The translations under genes and the position numbers were made by a program. Shown piece by piece: positions 12,401-24,400 of a stretch of 34,788 nucleotides of DNA. The number at the start of each line of letters is the position of its first letter. Position 1 is the stretch's first letter. Below the pieces are notes generated by a model. The model saw only the letters and a list, made by a program, of their open reading frames with translations, was not told where the DNA came from and did no database searches. Source of the stretch: Phoronis ovalis (lineage: Eukaryota; Phoronida; Phoronidae); assembly GCA_028565635.1 (NCBI GenBank), contig JAOXYB010061389.1:1-34788 (forward strand), read 5' to 3'.

Positions 12401-15400
12401 TATTGTACATTACCCAAGCAATTTGCTCAACAAATTTCCTAATTCTTTCTGTATCATCCATAAAAGAGATTATTGCTTGCTTTAAACCTTTATGCAATCT
12501 TCTCATACAATCACCAAATCGTAAGATGCTCAATAGTTGGTATAAATATACCAATTTACTGTGCAAAACCCTTGCGGCTCAATATTAATGTCACCCTCCT
12601 ACAGTTTCTCACTTCATTGCAGGAAAACTCTGATCAGGTAATAAGGTTTTTTCCTATAAATAGCTTATCCTGAATTATGCACATATGGTAATGCATAGAT
12701 TTCACTTACTATCAGAGATAATGTTGAAGTAGTTGCAGATGATGGTAAAATTCAAAACAGGATATTGACAGAACTACAGATAAAATAACATTAATGTCAA
12801 GGCACATGTCAACTGCAATTACTTCATTTTAGTTAGCCTCTGTGCAGACCCTATACAACTTTAGATGCAAAGTAATCATTATTATTTAAAATATCCACAG
12901 TTAGTTTAAATATTCAGTTTGTTTACATATTATATTTTATCAGTATCAATATTTCAGATTATTTCTGAAGTAGATATCAACATGCATTAAAATATAAACT
13001 GAAATTGAATTTAAAAAATCAAATCTTTTCTTCTATGTTAACACAGTTTGCTTGATATTTTACTCTAAGACTATAAAAGTTCCAACAAGTATAAAATACT
13101 GATCAATCTGAAGAATCAGGATTCAGGTCCAGGATCCAAACAGCAGTTTAATGCCACATGCAAAACCTCTATAAAGCAATTTTATAGAATTTTAATCTTC
13201 AAATCATCAGTGAAGTTCGAAATCTCAAGACATTGACATGCATAACAAGTAGTTTCTAACTAGAATCCAGACCAATAATGCCTATTAAATTCATGACAGT
13301 TCTTGATTTCATGAGACAAAAAACAAAGGATACAAACCCAAATCATGTTCTTAATCTATTATGCTGTAAATATTATTTAGTTATGATTAATAGACACACA
13401 CTGGTTCCTGATAGGCCATACTTCACAATGATAAGTCAAAAATTGAGATGAACGTTGTGGTAATGGTAGGTAGCCGGAATGTAGGCAGGCAATTTCCATA
13501 TTGTCACATGCAGTTTACCATTTAAAGAAAATCACAACAGGAAATGTATGAAACACAGTGTGATTACCACTTTTTTTACCTCCAGTGAAATTGGATAAGA
13601 TGGAAATCTGGCAAAAGAATCACAACTTATTTTAATCACTGCCACAGATATGAATATGATATCTATCATCTGATTTGTGTGGTTTTTCTTGTAGAAAACA
13701 GCCTATTTGTTAGGAAATGATTTCTTGCCACTTTGATATAGATGCCATTCATTTTGGCAACTGGTCCTTAACTTCATATATAAATTTATGTGGAGGCATA
13801 AGCATTAAACCAAATAATATTAAATGTGCCACAGAAATGGAGTTAATGTCAAGCCACATTGATGGAAAAAGCCACAGGCATTGGTTTAATCTTAATTATA
13901 TTTGTTCCCTAGCTATGTACTATATTTATTTGACACAAACTGGTCTTATTTTTATCTTTAAAATATCCTGAGTATATGGTCATGTAATGTGTGTTCCAAA
14001 AGAACTGAGTAATTAGGATTTTTATCTTACTTAATAAGTGCGAAATATTTTTTGATTTTAAGTTTAAAAATGCAACAGAAGCTTAAAATCTTTACTTATT
14101 TCTCTGATTCTAGTTTCTACATAATTTCCATGTACAATTAAACATACTGACACAGCTAAACATCTTATAAATAAGCATGACATACCTTTCTACAGCTATA
14201 GCATATATAACACTTAGCTGGGAAGAGACCTACTCTAAGCTCTCAACAAAGCAATTAACATAGTCACTTTCAGGATGCAGAATGTTCAGCTTAAAGAGAC
14301 AACTGTTGTAATTTTTAACAGTGTTCTCCATAAAATAGTGTATACATGTTCCAGGGCCAAGGATATTATTTATGTAAACCTCAAACATGGACAGATAAAG
14401 TGTTGATAAATAATACAAGGTTTATGTACTAAATTTCATTGGCCTGAACAAGTATAAGTGTTTTGTGGAGAACACTGTTTTTTATTCTAGTAATAATTTT
14501 TTTCCAAGTGACAGATTTATGGATGTAAAACAACCCATATTATTCTAGTACTTATATATTATTTTATGATTGCTTCAAAAAGTAATAAAAACTTTTTTAT
14601 AGATATTTGTAGTATAATGTTTGCTTCATTTAATAAAATTATCAGTGGTAATAAATTTATAATAATGTGTAATGAAATATAATACCAAGTTAAATGCAAT
14701 TAGCTTACTACTCTCTTTTAAATATCAACCTTATCACTATGAATTTGTCCCTGTACACATGTGAAAACAGTGTGTTAAATATAAATGATTAATATACTGT
14801 AACTATCATGCAGGCGGTGGAACTAGGGTCTGCTGCGAAATAAATACAAGTGACATATGACACGTTCATTAATGCATCCTTTTTACAGAATACAACGTTA
14901 TAATAGCACAAAATGCACTTTTTAACTTGAAAGTTCTTGCAATAGAACAGCANNNNNNNNNNNNNNNNNNNNNNNNNNNNNNNNNNNNNNNNNNNNNNNN
15001 NNNNNNNNNNNNNNNNNNNNNNNNNNNNNNNNNNNNNNNNNNNNNNNNNNNNATCCTTTTTACAGAATACAACGTTATAATAGCACAAAATGCACTTTTT
15101 AACTTGAAAGTTCTTGCAATAGAACAGCAGCAAACATTTATAGGACAGCTTCAGCCCGCTTTGACGTAACGGTCCTTTCTTAATATTGATTATAAAGGCA
15201 TAAAAATTAACACAAAAAATGTCTGAAAATATAACAAGCTTATTAGGTTTTTAAAATAGCCCATATCAATGTCAGGTATGCAATGTCTCAATACACTCTT
15301 TAAATTTTAAACACACACACTAACAATGTATACAAGCAATGCAAACTAACTGAACGCATTCATTTGTATTGAATAGTGTAAAATTTGACGCTTCTTTACA

Positions 15401-18400
15401 ATTACATGTTATTATTAATCATTAGGGCAGAATGCCTCTCAGACACATTTCAGTGTTATATTTCCTTTTATGAAATTAAAACCTACTGGCTCAAATTAGC
15501 TGTAGACATACAAGTGTATGCAATATCTAAGAATACACAGGTGTGTATAATAAATAAAACGCAACACGAAACATACTAAATTATTTAAAAGTGATTTCAG
15601 TGGAAACGGGGTGTGACAAATTGAAAGCACTAAAACCATTATGAAACAATTGAGACTCATAGTTACTTAAATACATAATGAAACTTAGATTAATCACCAA
15701 TTAGAACACATGATTTTTTTATCCGGTGTAAACAAAACCTGTTGGCACAATAAAAGGGAAACCGAAAGATCCAATTGTTTCTGAAGTATCAATTGAATTA
15801 CATATCTGGCCAAATCTTCACTAAAACATTTTTAAGAGAGATTCACCCTGTGGTATATCCTGAGTCTGTCGCTGAATAAATTGAAGACCATATCTTAGAA
15901 ACTAGGCATCCAATTGGTCAGTTACCAACATCAATTGGCTTGATAGTATTGTGTAATATTTCGATGGAATTTCAAATCTGTGGTAGAATAGTTGCTGAAA
16001 GTTGCATGAATTTCCCTTTCTTATTATTTATTTATACTTTCCAATATTAACTGTTTTCCTAACTATTAAATATAAAAGGAAATAAAAGTACATGTATTCA
16101 AAATTCAGTGGTTTTCTCTCTCTCTCTCTCTGATTAAAATTACCCAGGGACCGTTATCCATTACAGAATTTTCACCTCACTTGTCATTCTGAGTTTCTGA
16201 ATGAATTAATTGTTGGGCACATTTCTTTCAGTCTAGTACACTTCTTTATATACATTTAAAACCTATTAATGAAAGGCCTTGGCCTGGGAAAATTTAGAAT
16301 TGGACCATATAGTGTCAAATCCTTCCATACTTTAGCATTTAGTAAAATTCAACATGTCATTGGCAAAAACTATAGTACAGAATACATTAAGTGGAAAGTA
16401 CTATCGAACACAATGCAAAATACACACTGTAATGCAAGCCTATGTTTTCATTTTGGATATGGTATCCAGATAAGGTCAACTAAGGACAATTACAAGGTGT
16501 TAAATCAAAATAGAGAAAGTAGCACTTCAATGTTTTGATATAGATATACTAACCACATTTACAGACCCTAGATCTTAAGATGAGTATCAGTTCTGCAAAT
16601 ATATTAAATGATAGACAACTGTTACATTAACATAGTAAATTTTAAAATTACTCAGAATGTCCATACTGGGTTTAATAAATGAGATGGTTTCTTTGAGAGG
16701 TTTTCTATTAATTCCTTCTTTTTTATGTTGGGGTCAACTTAACAAAGACTTTTCACAACTTTTATGATAGAGATTGAATAGTTGGCAGTAAGCTGTCAGT
16801 GCACCTCTGTACAGTTACAAGAGAAATGTCACCCTGACAAATAAATTTCTAAAACCTAAGAGTCACTGTAAAATCGATATTATTGTACAAAAGCCCACCT
16901 CCCAAGATCCTAGTAATCATTGGATTTTTACATTTATTTTTTGGGTGGAACATGCATAGATTTAAACGGTGTCATGAAGCTAATGCTTTTGGTGAAAATG
17001 TGGGAACAATTATAGTTTGTATTAATTTCTTGAATACTCGTTTAACATAAAAAAAACAGTTGCAGTCAAAACTGGCAAATGTTTGGGCTATATAAAAATG
17101 TCTTAACTAAAGTTATCAATTACCATGGAAAGAATTAAAACCAGGTTGTAAAATATTTATAGGTGTCTTGTTGTTCAGCTGTTAATCTCTTTCAATTTCT
17201 CCAGTGTAAAATATAAAGTGTTGATCAGATTATAATTAGCAAAATAAAAAAAAAATAATGATATCTTAAAGGAAAATCACTATGCAGAGGTTTTTGAAGT
17301 CACATTTTGTACGAACAGAATTTAATTATTTAGGTCTATCTATTTAAAGTTAAATATCAAATATTATGAAGGCTTTCAAAATTTTCTGATTTGGGGAATC
17401 TTTTTCCATGTTTTTAATTGAAAGACTATAACTTTTTAAATACTTTAGAACAAGGAAATCAACCGATCCTGAAATTTAAACCCATTTCCAATTTGGCAAC
17501 TGGACAATCTTCAAATATTACCTACCCCTGCTTCCTTATTCTCCAAGTACAGAACAGCCGTTACTCTACGAACATTCGGTAGGTACCAAATGGGTCTCGA
17601 TTTAATGAGTCTCTCCAACATATCAATGGCTTGTAACACCTGCATATGCTCAGGTTCTTGCTCAATGTGCTGTTTTCTTGCTTGACTCTAAAACAGCACA
17701 CATTTATGTTATAGGCATTAATCCATGGTTTTAAGGTAGATGACAAAACTCCTACTATCAAATCGAAGCTGCTGGCTTCTCCTGAGGCAACTACTAAAGT
17801 AGACTAGTCCTAAACAAGGCATATAATAAAGTGAAGCCGGTAAAAATTTCATGTCAGAGTTTTTATCTGACCTTTGTAAAGTCACATTTTATTTGTGCAC
17901 TGGTTTGCCTATGCCTATACTAACACAGACAATGGCTAATCAAGCGTACATAATTTTCCTATTGCTACCCATACATGTGAATTAATAAAAAATGTTTAGT
18001 TATTATTCCAATATTTTGTACATAAATGAATTAGCCTAATTTATCAATTACAAGTAATACAAGAAATTCAAGCTAAATTTATTTTGCAATAATTGACATT
18101 TATTAACTTTTTTAGTTAAAAGCATTATTAGTTAGTAGTTATTGTATTTTGAAACCAAAACTACTAAAAGTTATAGATTTACTCAGGGGTAAAATTGGGC
18201 TAAATGTCCATAACTGAATTGGAAATTTATCAATAATAACTCAGTCAATAGTGTCTGTACAGGTCCTAAGAAATTTATGAATGAAAACGAAAAATTTAAG
18301 TACATTCTATAACAGCTGCTTTGCAAGAGTTACGTAATCCTCAAACTTTGCTAAAATGTAAATTTATATTAAAGCAAAATTTACTATTGTAGTAAAATTA

Positions 18401-21400
18401 AACAACATCTGTAATAAAAATTGACATCAGGCATTCACAGAGTATATAAGAATGGTTATAGAGCATTCGTGCAATCCATGTATACTGAATACCATATTGC
18501 AACTTTTATCTATTTCAAGTTGAACTTGAGCCCCAAAGTTAATGCCAGCAAATAATATGTTGGTGCTATCTCCGTGGCTGGATTGTGCATATCCTTGTAC
18601 TGCAATGGAGTAGAAAATTAATACAACATTAAACTGCATAAGTGTGGTGTTTACTCTGCAAATCTCTCATGACAACCTTTTTTTACCATCAGCACCTACC
18701 TTCGATCTCTGAAAGATTTGTTTAGTCAAACCAGCCACATTACTTGATACACTATCTGATAACTTTCCTGTTGTATTTTTGGAGTCTTTGGCCAGATATT
18801 CAAAACTCTCACATTTCTCTGACAGAACGCTTTCCACACTTTTATTCAAAATCAAAGAAGATTTTTCTAATGTTGAATTCCTGTTTCCATAGTCATTACA
18901 CAAATCTTCTTGGCTTGACAGACAATTGTTCTGTTGCGCTACAGTAGAGATTCTTTGTTCAAAGATATTATTATTTTCTAATTCTTCACTACCAGCAACT
19001 GATGAGCAATGACAAATCTGTGAAGATGAAGACAGTGTCCGTGTTGAATTAAGACTCAGCAAGCTGCTGTGTATGTCTGCTAACTCTTTATCTACAGATT
19101 CAAACAAATCTTCAGATTCAGATTTTGAAATATTCACTGTACTGTTAGTTTGTTCTTCACTGCATACGATAACCTTAAATTGTTTTTCATTGGAAATGTT
19201 ATGACATTTTTTGTCACTTGAAATATTATGATTTTGATTTTCATCTGAAATGATTGCCTGATTACTTTCGTCAAACTTTAAATTTTTAGAATCTTCATTG
19301 TTTTCTACACCAGCTGTGTCTTTTTGCACATCATCACTTCTTTGCTGAATTTCAATTTTTTTTGACTGCAATGGACTTGTCTCCTCTGTAATATATTTTC
19401 TTATGTCATCTTCAACAGAACTTAAAGTGCTACTGATATTTGCTCCATCAGAGCCAGAGTCGAGGTGACAGTTTTGTTTTGTCTCCGTTTTGTCAGAATT
19501 GAAATTTGCCTCTTGATGCTGGTCCAGAAAGATGTCATCTGACGATCCAGAATTCTTGCTGCAACTATCAGAGTCCACACCATACAAGTATTGCTCCAAA
19601 TCACTGTAAGATAAAAAAAAAGAATAAAAAATATTTTTACTTGCCATGTACTACAACACATTTGGCATTTGCCTCAGTTATTCGAAATGATAACGGAACA
19701 TTGTTTTTTGTCATATCAAAGTATGCTGTGGTGCAAAATCCACTACTTTTGTGACTTCCTTCTGACTACCTGCCTACAGCAACCAGAGAAAGCTATTAAT
19801 ACCAGCAGAACAGCAAACACAACAAACCATACAGTTATTCAAGTAAATGTAACAACAGCTGTGTTATTACCTTTAATTCATTCCAGATATGTGTATTTTT
19901 TGCACAATCATTACATAAATAACTAGAACAAGTGATTGAAGAATAATCAGGCACCTTTAAAATTAGATTCACCTATGTTACTTCTAAACACTGCATTCAA
20001 TAGTCTGATAAAAAAATTTAGGTTGCATTGGTACACATTCCTAGATTTTAAGTACTAATAAATATTTTGAATATTAGTTGGTTTATCAATTATTAACATA
20101 TTTTGTTTGAAGGAATGTAAAGTTTGTAATTCCCTGCTATGCAAAAGATGGTGGTTAGTGCCAAGTTGCTGCATTGGCACTAGGCAGAATGGGAGAATGG
20201 CAGGTAATCGGAATATCCATTCTTTAGCATTGTAACATCATTATAAATTATTGAATTAAAAATTTATACAAAAACAACTTCCTATTTACTGAAAATTTTC
20301 AAAAGATTCAACCTAGTGGAATCATGAATCCACTTCTCTGACTTTTGAATTAAATATGACAAATAAAGTGATTTACAAATCATTAGATTTCAGGGGATCT
20401 TGATGCTATGGATCAATTTGATAAGTCTATTATTTCTGAGACATACTGATAATACCACTGACACAGTCTACAATATATGTATCACATATGCAGAACATGA
20501 GGCTACAGCTGTTACATACCTTACAACCTAGCTTTGTATGCTACAGGTCCTCTGGTGCTAGTACTGACAATGAACCTAAACTATTGTATATCTATTCATA
20601 TTATCCAATATGTTGCAACAAAAGCTAAAGTCAGACAGTATTTATACAAACCAAGCAAAGAAAACCAATTTCTATTCATGCTTCCACAATCTTAACACAT
20701 TTCTCCATGAATACAAAAAATGTCTAAACCATGACACACCCCATGCAAATCTGGATTCAGAATTTTCTTAGGGATGTTCCATGTTTAACAAGGGTGTCAG
20801 TTGTTTAGAGGCACCAAGGGATGTCTCTTAAATTGGGGAATGGTTGTACATTGTTAAAGAAATACAAATGAAATCTCATTTTATTCTTTTGTTAAAAAAT
20901 GGGTAAGTAAAAATATTATCAATTTTGATTTATTTACAATCCTACTTTTTTCTCTCTTTTCAACATTTAATAAAAAAAAATTACTTGACTTTACACATGA
21001 GTTTACAAAGATTTTATTTCAATGGTCCCAACCTATTATCTCTACAGGTAAGCACAAGGCACACAAATGAATGATCACATTAATAACCCACATTTTATTT
21101 CTTGTAAAACTTGTCAGAATGCAGCATGTACAAATATACATTTTGGAAAACATATGAAATTCAATATTATAATTAACACGATGTGCGTTTTACTAATAAT
21201 CTATTCAAATCAGTCTTTAAGACAATGGTTGAAAAAATGTGGTGTGTGCGCATGGAGCTAGTTTCTTCCCTTGCCTTCGAGAAGAGTTGTGACTTTCTCG
21301 AAATTTGTAACAATTCATAACACAATTCTTGGCTGAATTTGCTTGAAGCTTACCATAAACAAATATAAATAGCAAATATTTTAAGAAATGCTATGAAATT

Positions 21401-24400
21401 TAAAAAAGTAAATGTACTTCACATTTCGGTAAGACGAGTTACATTATTATGTGTTATAAATATCAATTATGCCGACTCTAATTGGTTGTGACCTGTAGGG
21501 CAACACCCAAGACATACAGCAATGCTATAACTGCAAAATGACAATGAACACCAACTACGGTATTATTGTTACAACTTACCTTTGCTGACTAGACAGATAA
21601 TAAGAATCCGGCTAGGTAATCAGTCCTGGTCATATATCTCACTCGTAATAATTTATCATAATTAAAATATATGTTTATGACAAAAGTGAAACCACTCAGA
21701 AAAACATTTACTATTCTAAAGTTCAAAAATTCTGCAAAAAAACAAAAAACGCACTGAGGCACCTTAACGAGCGTTGATAATGTGACCTCATTAATTATAG
21801 ATTTGTATAGAAATTCTATAAAATATGCCTGCAAATTGTTGTTCTATATTATATGATAATGACATTTTAAAATATGCATGCTTTATATACAATCAGGGTA
21901 AAAAATGTCAGGGCAAAATGCGGGCAATGTAGGCACACGTAGCACAGCAACTAGAATCCTGGATTTTATTTATTGTGTCTATATTAAATGAGATCTGACT
22001 TGCAAATTTTCCCATATTTCCATTACTTTACTTTTTTTTAGTTGGCACAGGGTAGAAGTTTTACATTAATACTGAAAGCAAATTTATGCCAAAGGTGAAA
22101 AGGTGATTATTTGATAATGACATTATAAAAATTGCATTTCTGGACGATGATTAAACTTTTCTAATTTATATCCTACAGCAAACCTTTTCTATCAATTTTA
22201 TTCAAAGTTTTCAAAAGAATTGTGTTATGAACCTGTGTCCATTTCAGAACTGTATTATTATGACTAATCTTGGCTGTAACAAATTAACCATGTAATTGCA
22301 ATTTACTGGCAAATTAAGGCAAATTGAAAATTCCCAAACTAAAACCTGGGGAAAGTATACTGTCACAAACTGTGATGAACCAATCTTGATCTTTCCTAAT
22401 ATGTCAAATCAAGCAAAAAAAAATAATTACAGGAACAAGACAGGTCAAACGAAAAGCGTTTTTCTTTAAGTTCATGTAAAGTTCTGTGCTATGGGTATCT
22501 ACTTTTTTAATGTTATCTTTTTGTGTTTTGTTTTGTTTTTTGATGACACACAGTAAACCTTTAACTTCTCTGCAGTGGTCTCTCCTTTATCCACCCATTT
22601 CAATCAGTAACCAAAAGTATATCAGTAAAATACTTACATTCCAGATAGAATTAATTATCCGTATCTGTATTGTTTAATATCAGCCATAAATTAAACAAAG
22701 AAAAGTTTATACACAAAATGCCTTTCAACTTCACTGCGAATACATTTCAACTGGAAGGAAAAAACTCATGACAAAAAATACCAATTCTTTGTTGCAGCAC
22801 AATAAAGATATATTAAACAAAATTATAATAATATATCAGATGTATTCCTCAAAAGCTGGGCAGTTTGATAAGAAAGCGGAAAACCACAACAGCCATGCAA
22901 ACAAAAATGACAAGTAAATAAGATAGTAAGTTAAATACAGATATTCCGATTTCGTAGCAACTGAACCAGGCCAGTATGTAGGGGATATTTTTCCAATGCA
23001 ATAGTGGATCCAGTAGTGGATAAGAAGAAATCTTTTCTGCAGTATCTGCAGCTAGATCTCTAGGTGATTAAAGCAATCTGAAGATTAATAGAATCACTAT
23101 AGACCTACCCATTTGAAATCTTGTATCTGCCTGTGAACTCAAAAGTGTTATACGGTCCGTTCATACATGTTTAGGATCCTGGAGGCATTCAGATTTTTGA
23201 ATATATATATACATACAGCATAACCCAATACAAAAGTTTAGCTTGAGGTAGAAAACCCATTCCAAAGTTTTCCAAATATAGAGGAAACAATCCAATTTTA
23301 AAAATATTTGAATAGAACAATCCATTTTTGTGCCAACTGATTGATACAAGCCAAAAGTAACAAGAAAGCAATTATCCAAAAAAGAAAAAATGAAAATTAC
23401 CTGGTAGCAATCTAATTTTTCACGGCAAGCTGTGGGTAGTAAACCAAGTTTTTGAATTTCTGAACATAGGAATCCAAAAAAATGGATATAATCCAACTCC
23501 AAAATTGTCACTTGGGCCTCACATCCTCACCCAAAAACAGCACGAGTACCCTCGTGGAGTTTGGGGATACATGCACACAAGAATTGAAATCATGGCACAG
23601 ATATAAAACCATATATTTTATATGATTAAAATCACATGTTAATTTCATAATATAATATAGCACGAATTTATTTTAGCAGAGCTCTTAATTATTATGAGAG
23701 CATACATCAAAGCCAAACATTTCCAAGGCTTACATAGAGCATTATTGTATTAAGTTAATTAATATCTTCCATAAACCACATGATACATTACTAGTTTATC
23801 AACCTGAGCAGTACTATAAAGATCAAAGAAAAGTGATTTGAGGATCTACCTTGGAAAGTCTAAAATAACTGCCATTTTATAACATAGTTTAATATCAAAG
23901 AAATTTATATAAAAACATGTTTTTTATTACTGATAACAAAGACAAAAGCATGTTCTTATCTCTATGCACCATCCCATGTTATTTTTTTTTTAATTCATCA
24001 TGACATGATCATACCCTAAACATGACAAATGGTTATATAATTGGGGTGTTGCAGCAGTTGCCATGGAATAAATTGTTTCCTTACATGATAGCAGCAAAAA
24101 ACCATAGGCACCTGTTACAAAGCTCTGTAAAATATGATCTCACTGCAGACAATACTGACTCAGCAATTGTGTATTTTTTAATATATTTAAACAAGTAAAA
24201 ACTACTTAGATTCCAATTTAATTTTAAATTGAGTGACCCTTGCAACAGTAAATTACATGCTTAATGAGGCTAAAAATATATATGGCTATGTACATGTATG
24301 CTAAATTATTATTTCTTCCATTTTTTGGGGTCGAAATAGTATTTTTCAAAAGTAAAATCTATTCTGAATAAAAGTTAACATAAAGAAAGCCAACTATGAT

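Larger units (their letters stand above)
11666..17525 (-). other. spri: Intron 4 (about 5.9 kb, with assembly gap)
   Basis: Splits the SH2 domain just before FIVRKS. Very AT-rich. It contains the 100-N gap with its flanking duplication (14876-15129) and a short (TC)8 microsatellite at 16115-16130. Open frames of 60-90 codons in it carry no recognisable protein. Intron length is uncertain because of the gap. Confidence 0.65.

Noticed and set aside
18427-18639. Open patch with a good acceptor (TCCATTGCAG) inside intron 3, candidate cassette exon
   Set aside because: Exon 3 ends in phase 0, and in that phase the candidate meets a TAG within 30 codons. Exons 3 and 4 also join perfectly without it.
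23161-23511. 116-codon minus-strand open frame in intron 2
   Set aside because: Longest intronic frame, but Leu/Phe/Cys-biased, with no motif and no splice phase fit; the DNA is loosely repetitive AT-rich sequence.
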